DNA of 64,000 nucleotides from Rhodobacterales bacterium 56_14_T64 (GCA_002162795.1 MAAY01000042.1:1-64000); one strand, 5' to 3'. Shown: positions 7,739-16,338, numbered from the stretch's first letter. A program made the numbers and translations. The notes: a model not told the origin generated them from the letters alone.

Positions 7739-8266
7739 ATGGACAACTCACCTTTGGATCTGGACAGCATGCCTGTTTCGTCGGATGCGCTGCTGGCGCA
7801 GCTGGACGGCTGGGGGCTGGGCTATGTGCTGCATGAACATGTGGCGCTGCGCACGGTCGAAGAGGCCAAGCAGGTTGAGGGCGTCATTGAGGTGCCGGGT
7901 GAAAATGCGTTGCGGGTCAAGAACCTTTACTTACGCGACAAGAAGAAGCGCAATTATCTGGTGACGTTGGAACAGGATCGCAAGATCGACCTCAAAGAGC
8001 TGGGGGCTGAACTGGGCGTGGGTAAACTGTCGTTTGGCTCACCTGACCGGCTGATGCAGCATCTTGGCATTTTCCCCGGCGCGGTGACGCCGCTGGCGAT
8101 GATCAATGGGGTGCAGAACGAGGTGCAGTTCTTTATGGACGGCGCCGCGCAACAAGCAGATGTGATCTATATGCATCCGCTTATAAACACCCGGACTGTA
8201 GGGCTGAAGCGTGCCGATTTGCTGGCTTTTTTTGAACGCATAAGCTGTGCGGTCACCTGGGTCTGA
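7739..8266 (+). CDS. prdX: Prolyl-tRNA editing-type aminoacyl-tRNA deacylase (YbaK/ProX family)
   Basis: Free-standing editing domain predicted to hydrolyse mischarged tRNAs such as Ala-tRNA(Pro). 175 residues with YbaK/ProX motifs: YVLHEHVALRTVEEA, the conserved Lys region NALRVKNLYLRDKKKRNYLVTLEQDRKIDLKEL, KLSFGSPDRLMQHLGIFPGAVTPLAMING and the terminal HPLINTRTVGLKRADLLAFF. The PGAVTPL loop and the Lys are hallmarks of the fold. It follows the EF-G-like gene by 134 bp in the same orientation, giving two translation-linked genes side by side. Confidence 0.88.
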   Translation: MDNSPLDLDSMPVSSDALLAQLDGWGLGYVLHEHVALRTVEEAKQVEGVIEVPGENALRVKNLYLRDKKKRNYLVTLEQDRKIDLKELGAELGVGKLSFGSPDRLMQHLGIFPGAVTPLAMINGVQNEVQFFMDGAAQQADVIYMHPLINTRTVGLKRADLLAFFERISCAVTWV

Positions 8267-8563
8267 CGCAGCATTTTTGCCCGTCAAAGCGTTTGCCGTG
8301 ACGGTTGAGATCCATTTGTGATGCTGTCTGGCTGTTTCAATTGCCAATTTGATTACTAGTGGCGACGTCGCCAAGGCGAAGATGGCCGGGGATTTTATCC
8401 CCCGTGCGTAGATGCATCCCAATAGCGCCCCCGGTACAACGGAGGCCCTGTTTCAGTGCCAGGAGTGTCAGGCCCGGCGGTAATCGCGATTGGGCGACAC
8501 TCTGACAGGTAATCGGAAACTCTGGGTAAAGTGCGCGCGCGGTGCCTTGGCAACGGGTCTGAC
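8267..8563. other. Intergenic region between convergent genes
   Basis: No gene supported. It holds a 14-nt perfect palindrome TGGCGACGTCGCCA at 8360-8373 and a hairpin with arms CGGGGAT/ATCCCCCG near 8388-8406. It separates the convergent deacylase and racemase genes, so one of these could serve in termination, but neither has a T-run. Confidence 0.5.
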
Positions 8564-9316
8564 TCAAGCAGGTTTTCCGTCGCTCAGTGCCAACTTAAGC
8601 GCCGCCGCCACATGTGCGGCTGATGGATTGACGAACAAAAAGCCCTCGGCCTGGAAACTGACGTCGTCCAGGTGATCGGGAAAGGCGAGGGGCAGTTCTG
8701 TGCAGGCCAGCAGAATGGCGGTGTCGGGGGCGGCATGGCGTCGGCAGAAGGTTAGAAACCGCTCGCGGGCGTGGTCTGAACCTCCGGAATAGAAATCCTC
8801 GTCTATCATCGCCTGCATTTCGGCGATCTCAGAGGTCGCCAGTTGGTTGTTTGCCGCAACGCCTTGGCTGGCCAGAGCCTCGGCGTAATTGCTGGCCTGC
8901 ATGGTGACGGTTGTGCCCAGCACCAGGGCTGCGGTTGCACCAGTGGCGGCTGTGGCCTTGGCGGCCTCGTCCAGGATGTTGATGATCGGGATTGTCACAC
9001 CCTGACGGATGGAATGCAGGCGGGTGTGCGGCGTGTTGCTGGCCATCAGGGCAAAGTCACAGCCTGCTGACTCGAGTGTTAGCATGGCATCGCGGAATAC
9101 CGCGTCGAAGGCGGCCCAGCTGGCCTCGTCGCCGGGCGTGCCGCGCAGGCTGCGGGTGTGGGATTGAGTGACGGATTCGATGGTCATTGGTGGAACCGGC
9201 AGCGGAGATACTGCGCCTTGGGCGGCAAAGAAGGCACCGGATCCTTTGGCGATTGCGCGGTAATAGTCCACGGTTGAGGCCCAGCCGACGCCGCCAAGAA
9301 TGCCAATTTTCTTCAT
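8564..9316 (-). CDS. Aspartate/glutamate racemase family protein
   Basis: Cofactor-independent racemase of the Asp/Glu/hydantoin superfamily; probably interconverts D/L-aspartate or a related amino acid. 250 residues: MKKIGILGGVGWASTVDYYR N-terminus, first catalytic Cys region replaced by FALMASNTPHTRLHSI, second catalytic Cys in ILLACTELPLAF. In the first motif the expected Cys position reads SNT, as in the one-Cys subset of this family, so catalytic direction or substrate could differ. ATG 9316 was chosen because MKKIGILGG is the family start; the ORF track extends further upstream without support. Confidence 0.85.
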   Translation of the reverse strand: MKKIGILGGVGWASTVDYYRAIAKGSGAFFAAQGAVSPLPVPPMTIESVTQSHTRSLRGTPGDEASWAAFDAVFRDAMLTLESAGCDFALMASNTPHTRLHSIRQGVTIPIINILDEAAKATAATGATAALVLGTTVTMQASNYAEALASQGVAANNQLATSEIAEMQAMIDEDFYSGGSDHARERFLTFCRRHAAPDTAILLACTELPLAFPDHLDDVSFQAEGFLFVNPSAAHVAAALKLALSDGKPA

Positions 9317-9424
9317 CGAGTGACCTCTGCCTGCAGGTGTAGAGCCGCAAGGGTGGGGCATGGGAGGATCTGGTGCAAGAGGGAGATTGCCGCCGACTTT
9401 GGATAGGTCGGCGGCGGTGTAGGT

Positions 9425-10006
9425 TTAGGCGGCCAGAGCCTCGATCGCGCTGTTGGCGCGTGCCATTGCGGCGTCAGCATCAGCCATCAAAGCGTCGGCA
9501 GCGACAAACTGCACATCCGTGATGCCAAAGAAGCCAAGCATATGGCGCAGATAGTCGGTGGCAAAATCGATGTCTGATCCTACTTGGGTGCCACCCGAAG
9601 CTACAGCGATGATGGCGCGCTTGCCCTTGAGCAGGCCTTCGGGGCCGGTTTCTGAATAGGCAAAAGTCCGGCCAACCCGGGCCATCAGATCAATCCAGGC
9701 CTTGAGACTGGCGGGAACTGCGAAGTTGTAGATCGGTACGCCAATCACCAGGGTGTCTGCGGCGATTGCCTCGTCTACCAGTTGGTCGGACAGGGCCAGC
9801 AAATCGCGCTGCACCGCGTCGCGGTCATCGGCTGGGGTGAAGTTGGCACCGATCCAGTCTTCGGTGAGCTGCGGTAGGGCGCTGGTCAGGTCACGGCGGA
9901 TCACCGTGTCGGCGTTCAGGCGCGCGACGATTTTCGCGGTGAGATCGCGGGAGGTGGAACCATTGGTGCGGGCGGAGGCGTCAATGTGGAGAACGGTCTG
10001 GGTCAT
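9425..10006 (-). CDS. azoR: FMN-dependent NADH-azoreductase
   Basis: Flavodoxin-like oxidoreductase that reduces azo compounds and quinones with NADH, likely in electrophile or quinone detoxification. 193 residues from MTQTVLHIDASARTNGSTSRDL. FMN-binding loops are at DASARTNGSTS and GVPIYNFAVPASLKAWIDLMARVGRTFAYSETGPEGLLKGKRAI, a strong AzoR signature. The ORF-track start 57 codons upstream has no support. Divergent from a LysR regulator, a common arrangement for azoreductases. Confidence 0.92.
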   Translation of the reverse strand: MTQTVLHIDASARTNGSTSRDLTAKIVARLNADTVIRRDLTSALPQLTEDWIGANFTPADDRDAVQRDLLALSDQLVDEAIAADTLVIGVPIYNFAVPASLKAWIDLMARVGRTFAYSETGPEGLLKGKRAIIAVASGGTQVGSDIDFATDYLRHMLGFFGITDVQFVAADALMADADAAMARANSAIEALAA

Positions 10007-10028
10007 TTCTACGGATCCTGTGTTTGCG

Positions 10029-10069
10029 TTACTGGAGTAATACTTGGGTCCTTGCAATTTTGAACGCAA
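10029..10069. promoter_or_regulatory. Candidate operators between azoR and lysR
   Basis: The 128-bp divergent spacer contains TTACT-GG-AGTAA (10029-10040) and TTGC-N10-GCAA (10052-10069). The second includes a T-N11-A arrangement as expected for LysR-type regulators. Assignment to the adjacent LysR protein is by position only. Confidence 0.35.
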
Positions 10070-10134
10070 TCGCCGACAACTCACATCAACTGTGCAAAAA
10101 TGCGCAGATCGGCGCGACAATCCGGGAGTGACAC

Positions 10135-11013
10135 ATGGAGAACTGGGACGAGGTTCGAACCGCTTATCAGGTGGCACGCATGGGTACCGTCAGCGGAGCC
10201 GCCGAGGTGCTGGGCGTGCACCATGCCACCGTGATCCGGCATATTGATGCCATCGAGGCGCGGTTGGGTGTAAAATTATTCCAACGCCATGCCCGGGGTT
10301 ATACCGCCACCGAAGCTGGCGCTGACTTGCTGCGTGTGGCGCAGGCCACGGATGACCAGTTCAGCCAGCTGGTTGGGCGGCTCAAGGGGCAGGGCGACGA
10401 CGTGTCGGGAGAGCTGGTGGTGACATCACTGGCCAGTCTGGCCCCTATGCTGGTTCCTGTGCTGACCGAATTTCAGGACCTTCATCCCGGATTGATCTTG
10501 CGCTATCTGACGGGAGACCGGTTGTTCCGCTTGGAATACGGAGAGGCGCATGTCGCCATCCGTGCCGGATCAGCACCGGATCAGCCTGATAATGTGGTGC
10601 AGCCCTTCTTGCCGCAGAAAATCGGCCTGTATGCCAGCCAGAGTTACGTGGATCAGCATGGGCCTTTGAAGGGGCCAGAGGATTTCGGCAATCATCGGTT
10701 TGTCAGCACCGATGATGAACACAGCAGGGCGCCATTCTATCGCTGGCTGAAGAACCTTGTCCCTGCTGACGCCATTACGTTCCGGTGTAGCAATAATATC
10801 AGCATGCAAGAAGCTGTTCAGGCTGGTGCCGGGATTGGCTTTATTTCAGTCTGGGAGGCCAACCGCTCTGGAAATTTGGTGCAGATGATGGAGCCGCAGC
10901 CCGAGTGGGAGGGCCGTTTGTGGCTGGTGACCCATGTGGACTTGCACCGCACAACCAAAGTGCAAACCTTTTTGACCTTCCTGAAAGAGCGCGCCAAGGA
11001 ATGGTGTAAATGA
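10135..11013 (+). CDS. LysR family transcriptional regulator
   Basis: 292 residues. N-terminal winged HTH: TAYQVARMGTVSGAAEVLGVHHATVIRHIDAIEARLGVKLFQRHARGYTATEAG. The periplasmic-binding-like effector domain starts near residue 90 (ELVVTSLASLAPMLVPVLTEFQDLHPGLILRYL). The wHTH reads HHATVIRHI, typical of the branch that pairs with oxidoreductases and exporters. It probably regulates the divergent azoR and the downstream EamA exporter, whose start codon overlaps its stop (ATGA). Confidence 0.92.
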   Translation: MENWDEVRTAYQVARMGTVSGAAEVLGVHHATVIRHIDAIEARLGVKLFQRHARGYTATEAGADLLRVAQATDDQFSQLVGRLKGQGDDVSGELVVTSLASLAPMLVPVLTEFQDLHPGLILRYLTGDRLFRLEYGEAHVAIRAGSAPDQPDNVVQPFLPQKIGLYASQSYVDQHGPLKGPEDFGNHRFVSTDDEHSRAPFYRWLKNLVPADAITFRCSNNISMQEAVQAGAGIGFISVWEANRSGNLVQMMEPQPEWEGRLWLVTHVDLHRTTKVQTFLTFLKERAKEWCK

Positions 11014-11912
11014 GCAATGCGATGCGCGGGCATCTGGCGATGTTGGCGTTTTCGGCACTGGTGGCGGGATCGTTTTCACTAGGCTCATTGATCGCCAATC
11101 AGATTACGCCAATGGCACTGAACGCGGCCCGTTTTGTCATTGCGGCAGTGGTCATCGGCACGGTTGCCATGGCCACCCACGGATTGCGCCCACAGCAGTT
11201 CCGCGCGCCGTGGCGATTTGTGCTGTTGGGCGGACTGTTCGCGGGCTATTTTGTACTGATGTTCTATGGGCTGAAGACTGCCGCGCCGGTCAGCGCCGCC
11301 GCGGTGTTTACCCTGACCCCGGTGCTCAGCGCTATTGCGGGTTGGTTTCTACTTCGTCAGGTCACCACGCCGCGTATGGCGCTGGCGCTGGCCATCGGCG
11401 GAGCCGGAGCTCTGTGGGTGATTTTTGGTGCCGATTGGGCGACGCTCAAGGCATTTCAGTTCGGCCCGGGTGAGAGCATCTATTTCTGGGGTTGCGTGGC
11501 ACATGCCGTCTATACCCCGCTGGTGCGCAAGCTGAATCGTGGCGAGCCGGCGGTGGTCTTTACTTTTGGTATGTTAGTGGCAGGAACGGCAATCCTGTTG
11601 GTGTTTGGCTGGGCTGACATTCGCGCCACCAACTGGCTGCAATTGCCGGTGATTGTCTGGATCGGGCTTGGCTACCTGGCCATTTTTGCCAGCGCCACCA
11701 CTTTTGTGCTTTTGCAGTTTGCCGCGTTGCACCTGCCCTCGGCCAAGGTGATGGCCTATACCTATCTGACACCAAGCTGGGTGATCATCTGGGAGATCGC
11801 CTTGGGTCGTCCGGTTCCAGCAGGACTGATGCTGGTGGGTATTGGCCTGACGGTGATCGCTTTGCTGATGCTGCTGAAAGATGATGCCAAGCCGGTGCGG
11901 GTCACAGGGTGA
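11010..11912 (+). CDS. EamA/DMT family transporter
   Basis: Inner-membrane exporter of the drug/metabolite transporter superfamily. 300 residues with about ten hydrophobic segments and two EamA repeats, for example FVLLGGLFAGYFVLMFYGLKTAAPVSAAAVFTLTPVLSAIAGW and LGYLAIFASATTFVLLQFAALHLPSAKVMAYTYLTPSWVIIWEIALG. Substrate unknown. Translationally coupled to the LysR gene through an ATGA overlap, so likely part of its regulon. Confidence 0.9.
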   Translation: MSNAMRGHLAMLAFSALVAGSFSLGSLIANQITPMALNAARFVIAAVVIGTVAMATHGLRPQQFRAPWRFVLLGGLFAGYFVLMFYGLKTAAPVSAAAVFTLTPVLSAIAGWFLLRQVTTPRMALALAIGGAGALWVIFGADWATLKAFQFGPGESIYFWGCVAHAVYTPLVRKLNRGEPAVVFTFGMLVAGTAILLVFGWADIRATNWLQLPVIVWIGLGYLAIFASATTFVLLQFAALHLPSAKVMAYTYLTPSWVIIWEIALGRPVPAGLMLVGIGLTVIALLMLLKDDAKPVRVTG

Positions 11913-11929
11913 CGAGGACGGGCTAATCC

Positions 11930-11971
11930 GGACTTTTTGAAAAGTCCGCTTCGGAAAATTCGAATTTTCCG
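11930..11971. repeat. Double-hairpin element, copy 1
   Basis: Two consecutive perfect hairpins 18 nt after the EamA stop: GGACTTTT-TG-AAAAGTCC (11930-11947), then CGGAAAATTC/GAATTTTCCG (11952-11971), followed by GGGT. A second element of the same design lies at 43239-43282 after pdxJ. It may act as an mRNA 3' stabiliser, or as a terminator for the convergent EamA and ArsR genes. Confidence 0.7.
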
Positions 11972-11993
11972 GGTCACGCGGCCACTGTGGTGG

Positions 11994-12329
11994 TTAGTCG
12001 ACCTTGGTATCACTCAGCTCAGAGGCCAGGAACCGTTCAAACGCGTCGAGGTGAATCGGCTCAAACTGCCCAAACCCCTGCATCCACACCGAGGTGCTGC
12101 GCATGGCGTCGGGCTGCAATTTGCACCATTTCACCCGACCTCGTTTTTCCTGCGCAATCAGCCCGGCCCGGCTGAGGATCATCAGGTGTTTGGAGATCGC
12201 CGCTAGCGAAATTTCAAAGGGTTCGGCCACGTCAGTCACCGCCATGTCGTCTTCCAACAACATGGTCAGGATCGCCCTGCGGGTGGGATCAGCCAATGCG
12301 GCAAAGACGGTATCAAGGGGATCGCTCAT
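11994..12329 (-). CDS. ArsR family winged-helix regulator
   Basis: 111 residues: MSDPLDTVFAALADPTRRAILTMLLEDDMAVTDVAEPFEISLAAISKHLMILSRAGLIAQEKRGRVKWCKLQPDAM. This is the ADPTRRxIL...ISKHLxxLxxAGL ArsR/SmtB HTH of the type often coupled to SRPBCC (AHSA1) proteins. No Cys-rich metal site is evident; the single Cys is in KWCKL. Start 12329 has a GAGG site; the ORF-track start 84 codons upstream is spurious. It ends at SDTKVD, convergent with the EamA gene and divergent from a second EamA transporter 85 bp away. Confidence 0.9.
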   Translation of the reverse strand: MSDPLDTVFAALADPTRRAILTMLLEDDMAVTDVAEPFEISLAAISKHLMILSRAGLIAQEKRGRVKWCKLQPDAMRSTSVWMQGFGQFEPIHLDAFERFLASELSDTKVD

Positions 12330-12414
12330 ACGGATACCTCTAAACCGCAAGTTCTGGATCGACAATCCCGATGGCGGATGCTCAAAGGGCATGTTCCAGC
12401 AGGAGGCGGGTGAA

Positions 12415-13329
12415 ATGGCACTGAAGTATTGGGCAGTTATCTTTGTGCTGGGCATTGGCTGGGGCATGTCGTTCATGTTCAACGCCATTTTGCTGCGTGA
12501 GTTGGGGCCATTGTCGGTGTCCATGGGGCGGGTCGGCCTAGGTGCGCTGGGCTGCTGGATATATGTGCTGGCTTCTCGCAAACCGGTGAAACTAACTGTG
12601 CGCCGCGCGGTGGTATTGCTTGGCTTTGGTGTGCTGAGCTACGCCGCGCCTTTTGCCTTCTACGCGCTGGGCCAGCAGCATATTGCGAGCGGCGTTGCAG
12701 GGATTATCAATGCCATCACCCCAGCATTCGCTGTTGTCGTTTCACATTTCTGGCCCGGCGGAGAACGCGCCACGATCCTCAAGTCACTTGGTGTGCTCTG
12801 CGGGATCGGCGGCATTGTGGTTCTGTCCCTTCCAGTCCTGCAATCAGGGCAGACATCGGAACTCTGGGCGGTGCTGCTGACACTCTGCGCGCCCATTTGT
12901 TACGCGTTCTCGGTCAATCTGGCACGTGCCTTTCGCGATATGGAAGCGGTGGTACTGGTTGCGCTGGCTCTGACAGGGGCGACGCTTGCGATCACTCCGC
13001 TGGCACTATGGGCCGAAGGCATTCCGGTGATCACACGGGGGGAAACCTGGGCGTCGCTGGCGGTGATCGGATTTATTCTGACCTCAGCGGCCTTCATCGT
13101 CTTTTACTGGGTGCTGCCGAAGGTTGGACCGACCAATATCACCATGGTCACATTTATCGCTCCGATTTCAGCGCTGATCCTTGGAGCCTGGGTTTTGGGG
13201 GAGCGGCTGCTGTTTGAACACTTGATCGGCATGGTGGCGATCATGATGGGCTTGCTGTTGATCGATGGTCGGATTGTGCGCGCGATGCGACCGGGAACGG
13301 CCAAAAAGCAAGATCAACTCATTGGTTGA
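12415..13329 (+). CDS. EamA/DMT family transporter
   Basis: 304-residue inner-membrane transporter with ten predicted helices, beginning MALKYWAVIFVLGIGWGMSFMFNAILLRELGPLSVSMGRVGLGALG. The C-terminal repeat includes FILTSAAFIVFYWVLPKVGPTNITMVTFIAPISALILGAWVLGERL, a clear EamA signature. AGGAGG (12401-12406) sits 8 nt before ATG 12415, which rules out the longer ORF-track start. Divergent from the ArsR regulator, which may control it. Not closely similar to the EamA protein at 11010. Confidence 0.9.
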   Translation: MALKYWAVIFVLGIGWGMSFMFNAILLRELGPLSVSMGRVGLGALGCWIYVLASRKPVKLTVRRAVVLLGFGVLSYAAPFAFYALGQQHIASGVAGIINAITPAFAVVVSHFWPGGERATILKSLGVLCGIGGIVVLSLPVLQSGQTSELWAVLLTLCAPICYAFSVNLARAFRDMEAVVLVALALTGATLAITPLALWAEGIPVITRGETWASLAVIGFILTSAAFIVFYWVLPKVGPTNITMVTFIAPISALILGAWVLGERLLFEHLIGMVAIMMGLLLIDGRIVRAMRPGTAKKQDQLIG

Positions 13330-13513
13330 ATATGTGTTTCATCAGACTGGGCTGCCATCAAACACGGACCAGTCCTTTGTGCTGTGTTTCTTTTTGCAGA
13401 AAATACTCAATATAACAACGGCTTGATGGAAACGATGCGCTTGCAATTGAATAATTGACTCTGCGTCCCTAGGCCCTTAGCACCACCCTAAGAATTCGCG
13501 TGAGGATGACGCC
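13330..13513 (+). promoter_or_regulatory. Promoter region of the F0 ATP synthase operon
   Basis: 184 bp with no gene, relatively AT-rich in its middle. A TTGACT hexamer followed after 17 nt by TAGCAC is a weak sigma-70-like candidate. The GTG start of atpI follows a TGAGGATGAC ribosome binding region. Confidence 0.35.
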
Positions 13514-13876
13514 GTGACAGATGACGATCAAAAGCAGCGCATGGCGCAGCTCGAGGATCGCCTCTCAGCGGCGCGTAAGGCACAAGCGCCCAAGCCGCGC
13601 GCGGATGAACACTACTCGATGGCCAATATGGCCTGGCGGATGGTGATAGAATTGGTAGCCGGTCTTGGGATCGGTTTTGGCATCGGATATGGGCTGGATC
13701 GCCTGTTCGGGACACTCCCGATCTTTATGGTGCTGTTTATAATGCTGGGTCTTGCGGCCGGGGTGAAGACGATGCTTCGCAGCGCGCAGGAAATCCAGGA
13801 AAAGACACTGGCCGACGAGGCCAAAAAAAATGCGAAAGACCGGGATCAACCCCCGGCGACAGGAGACACAGACTGA
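13514..13876 (+). CDS. atpI: F0F1 ATP synthase-associated protein AtpI/AtpZ-type
   Basis: 120-residue small membrane protein encoded first in the F0 operon; the family assists c-ring assembly or divalent cation supply. Soluble charged N-terminus ([22 protein letters not shown]), then two hydrophobic helices, [24 protein letters not shown] and [19 protein letters not shown], the family's glycine-rich pair. GTG start with a GAGGA-type site. Its TGA overlaps the atpB ATG by one base. Confidence 0.9.
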   Translation: MTDDDQKQRMAQLEDRLSAARKAQAPKPRADEHYSMANMAWRMVIELVAGLGIGFGIGYGLDRLFGTLPIFMVLFIMLGLAAGVKTMLRSAQEIQEKTLADEAKKNAKDRDQPPATGDTD

Positions 13877-14679
13877 TGGGCAAGATTTTCTTTTTCGCAA
13901 TGGTGGCACTGGCTCTGTTATCCGGTCTGCTGTTTGCACCTGAGACTGCCGAGCTTGCCATTCACCCAATGGATCAGTTCATCGTACAGCCACTGTTCGG
14001 TCACGGTGAGATTTCCTGGTATACCCCAACAAATGTAACCCTGTGGCTGCTTCTGGCTGTTGCGGCGGTGTTTGCGTTGATGGTTCTGGGCTCGTCGCGC
14101 CGCGCTATCGTGCCATCGCGTGGTCAGTCGATCGCCGAGCTGGCCTATGGCTTTGTTTACAAAATGGTCGAAGACGTTGCCGGCAAAGACGGCGTCAAGT
14201 TCTTCCCTTATATCATGACCCTGTTCATGTTCATCGTGATGTCCAACGCTCTGGGCCTGTTGCCGATGAGCTTTGCAACCACGTCGCACATCGCAGTGAC
14301 CGCAGTTCTGGCGATGTTGGTGTTCCTGACTGTGACCATTCTGGGCTTTGTCAAAAATGGCACTGCCTTTTTGGGTCTGTTCTGGGTCTCCAGCGCGCCA
14401 ATGGCGCTGCGTCCAATCCTGGCCATCATCGAGCTGATCTCGTACTTTGTGCGCCCCGTGAGCCACTCCATTCGTTTGGGCGGCAACATCATGGCGGGCC
14501 ACGCAGTTCTGAAAGTGTTCGCCGGTTTTGCTGGCGCGCTGGGTCTGTTCAGCATGCTGCCGATCTTTGCGATCACTGCAGTCTACGCCCTGGAGGTCCT
14601 GGTGGCCTTTATCCAGGCCTATGTCTTTACCATCCTGACTTGTGTGTACCTGAAGGATGCATTGCACCCGAGCCACTAA
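13876..14679 (+). CDS. atpB: F0F1 ATP synthase subunit a
   Basis: Proton-channel subunit of the membrane sector. 267 residues. The essential arginine lies in [16 protein letters not shown], and the C-terminal helix carries [25 protein letters not shown]. An extra hydrophobic N-terminus ([26 protein letters not shown]) precedes the usual start [15 protein letters not shown]. It may be a cleavable or signal-anchor extension, or the start could lie further in; no better internal start is evident. Overlaps the atpI stop. Confidence 0.97.
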   Translation: MGKIFFFAMVALALLSGLLFAPETAELAIHPMDQFIVQPLFGHGEISWYTPTNVTLWLLLAVAAVFALMVLGSSRRAIVPSRGQSIAELAYGFVYKMVEDVAGKDGVKFFPYIMTLFMFIVMSNALGLLPMSFATTSHIAVTAVLAMLVFLTVTILGFVKNGTAFLGLFWVSSAPMALRPILAIIELISYFVRPVSHSIRLGGNIMAGHAVLKVFAGFAGALGLFSMLPIFAITAVYALEVLVAFIQAYVFTILTCVYLKDALHPSH

Positions 14680-14760
14680 GGCAGGATCTAAAAGTTTACC
14701 GGCTGGGTCGTCAGACTCATCCAATCCTAATCAAATCATTCCATCGTAAGGAGAATACTC

Positions 14761-14997
14761 ATGGAAGGTAATATCGCAGAAATGGGACAGTTCATCGGCG
14801 CAGGCCTGGCAGCAATTGGTTCCGGCGCAGCCGCAATCGGTGTTGGCCACGTAGCTGGTAACTTCCTGGCAGGCGCACTGCGCAACCCGTCAGCTGCTGC
14901 TGGCCAAACTGCTACTCTGTTCATCGGCATCGCCTTTGCAGAAGCCCTGGGCATTTTCTCGTTCCTGGTCGCTCTGCTGCTGATGTTTGCTGTCTAA
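14761..14997 (+). CDS. atpE: F0F1 ATP synthase subunit c
   Basis: Proteolipid of the rotating c-ring. 78 residues: two helices with the glycine-rich [34 protein letters not shown] and the proton-carrying acidic residue in [22 protein letters not shown] (the Glu of FAEALG). AAGGAGAA precedes the ATG. It is isolated by 81 bp from atpB and 85 bp from atpX, consistent with separate control of its high stoichiometry. Confidence 0.98.
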   Translation: MEGNIAEMGQFIGAGLAAIGSGAAAIGVGHVAGNFLAGALRNPSAAAGQTATLFIGIAFAEALGIFSFLVALLLMFAV

Positions 14998-15024
14998 GAA
15001 CCTTCGGAACCTAAATCCTTACGG

Positions 15025-15053
15025 TCGGGCAGTGTGATCATCACACTGCCCGA
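15025..15053 (+). other. 13-bp perfect hairpin between atpE and atpX
   Basis: TCGGGCAGTGTGA (15025-15037) and TCACACTGCCCGA (15041-15053) form a 13-bp stem with a 3-nt loop. It lies 28 nt after the atpE stop and upstream of the b' gene. There is no T-run, so a role in attenuating or stabilising the atpE message is more likely than full termination. Confidence 0.7.
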
Positions 15054-15082
15054 TGTAACGGCAAGTTCCTTTGGAGGACGAC

Positions 15083-15640
15083 ATGGCAACTGAGACGCAC
15101 GACGCCGCTGAGGTCGCACATGGTGCTGCCGAGGCCGCACATGGGTCCGCTCCGGGAATGCCGCAGCTGGACTTTACTACTTTTTCGAACCAGATTTTCT
15201 GGCTCGCGGTCGCGCTTGTCGCGATCTATCTGATCCTGTCGCGCGTTGCGCTGCCTCGTATTGCGGCAGTTCTGGCTGAGCGTCAGGGTACGATCACCAA
15301 TGACATCGCGGCGGCTGAGGAACTCAAAGCCAAAGCGGTTGAGGCTGAAAACGTATACAACAAGGCGCTGGCGGATGCCCGTGCCGAGGCACAGCGTATC
15401 GTTGCTGAAACCCGCGCTGAAATTCAGGTCGGGTTGGACGAAGCCATTGCCAAGGCGGATGTAGAAATCTCAGCCAAGGCAGCGGAATCTGAGAAGGCGA
15501 TCGCTGAAATCAAAGCGGGCGCGTTGGACAGCATCAAGACTGTTGCCAATGATACCGCTGCTGAAGTTGTAGCAGCATTTGGCGGCAAGACTGACGCCAA
15601 AGCGATTGCAGCTGCAGTTTCTGACCGGTTGAAAGGATAA
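15083..15640 (+). CDS. atpX: F0F1 ATP synthase subunit b'
   Basis: Second peripheral-stalk subunit, found with b as a heterodimer in alphaproteobacteria and phototrophs. 185 residues. Ala/His-rich N-terminus, a single membrane helix in [25 protein letters not shown], then a long charged coiled coil ([37 protein letters not shown]). GGAGG (15073-15077) sets the ATG at 15083 rather than the TTG in the ORF track. Confidence 0.95.
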   Translation: MATETHDAAEVAHGAAEAAHGSAPGMPQLDFTTFSNQIFWLAVALVAIYLILSRVALPRIAAVLAERQGTITNDIAAAEELKAKAVEAENVYNKALADARAEAQRIVAETRAEIQVGLDEAIAKADVEISAKAAESEKAIAEIKAGALDSIKTVANDTAAEVVAAFGGKTDAKAIAAAVSDRLKG

Positions 15641-15644
15641 GACC

Positions 15645-16205
15645 ATGCGTAACATTCTTGCTCTTATCCTGACCACTGGTGTTGCTAGCCCGGCGCTGGC
15701 TGCATCGGGTCCGTTCTTTTCGATGAGCAACACAAACTTTGTCGTTTTGCTTGGTTTCCTGCTGTTTGTTGGCATCTTGCTTTATGCAAAGGTGCCTAGC
15801 CTGCTCGGTGGTCAACTGGACAACCGTGCCACTGGTATTCAGTCGGACCTGGACGAAGCCCGTGCCCTGCGTGAAGAAGCCCAGACGCTTCTGGCGTCTT
15901 ATGAGCGTAAGCACAAAGAGGTTCAGGAGCAGGCAGATCGCATCGTTGCGGCCGCTCGCCTTGATGCCTCTGCGGCGGCGGATCAGGCCAAGGCCGATCT
16001 GGAAACTTCGATTGCCCGCCGTCTGGCTGCAGCCGAAGATCAGATCACCTCGGCTCAGGCTGCTGCGGTCAAGGACGTACGTGATCAGGCGATCTCAATC
16101 GCCATTGCTGCGGCGGATCAAGTGATCGCCAAGCAGATGACTGCGGCTGAAGCCAACAAGCTGATCGACGCGGCGATTACAGACGTAGACGCCAAGCTGC
16201 ACTAA
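15645..16205 (+). CDS. atpF: F0F1 ATP synthase subunit b
   Basis: Peripheral-stalk subunit linking F0 to F1. 186 residues. The N-terminus resembles a signal peptide (MRNILALILTTGVASPALAASG) and is followed by the membrane helix NFVVLLGFLLFVGILLYAKVPSLLGGQLDNRATGIQSDLDEA, then a long amphipathic coiled coil ending DAKLH. Only 4 nt separate it from atpX. The F1 genes (atpHAGDC) are not here, consistent with the split operon of this group. Confidence 0.96.
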   Translation: MRNILALILTTGVASPALAASGPFFSMSNTNFVVLLGFLLFVGILLYAKVPSLLGGQLDNRATGIQSDLDEARALREEAQTLLASYERKHKEVQEQADRIVAAARLDASAAADQAKADLETSIARRLAAAEDQITSAQAAAVKDVRDQAISIAIAAADQVIAKQMTAAEANKLIDAAITDVDAKLH

Positions 16206-16233
16206 GCTTCGTTTCAGTCTGTTGAGATTAAAG

Positions 16234-16260
16234 AGACCCGGGCCTTGGCTCGGGTCTTTT
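16234..16260 (+). terminator. Rho-independent terminator of the F0 operon
   Basis: AGACCCG (16234-16240) and CGGGTCT (16251-16257) form a GC-rich stem followed directly by TTT, 28 nt after the atpF stop. Confidence 0.85.
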
Positions 16261-16272
16261 GCTGTTGGGGGT

Positions 16273-16296
16273 GGTGCGTGCAAGCACACACCCTAC
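16273..16296 (+). repeat. Dispersed palindromic repeat, copy 2
   Basis: Identical to the 24-nt element at 216-239 (GGTGCGTGCAAGCACACACC plus CTAC). It lies between the atp operon terminator and the ACT-domain gene. Confidence 0.8.
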
Positions 16297-16338
16297 ACTG
16301 GCCTTATAGTTTGGGTTGTTATTTGAGGGGCCGCAGTC

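Noticed and set aside
7626-7964. 112-aa plus-strand ORF before the deacylase gene
   Set aside because: Out of frame with and overlapping the ProX/YbaK coding region; Arg/Trp/Cys-rich composition of a shadow ORF.
13918-14771. Long ORFs on both strands over atpB (13918-14724 minus, 14043-14771 plus)
   Set aside because: Both overlap the well-defined atpB frame and have no recognisable protein pattern.
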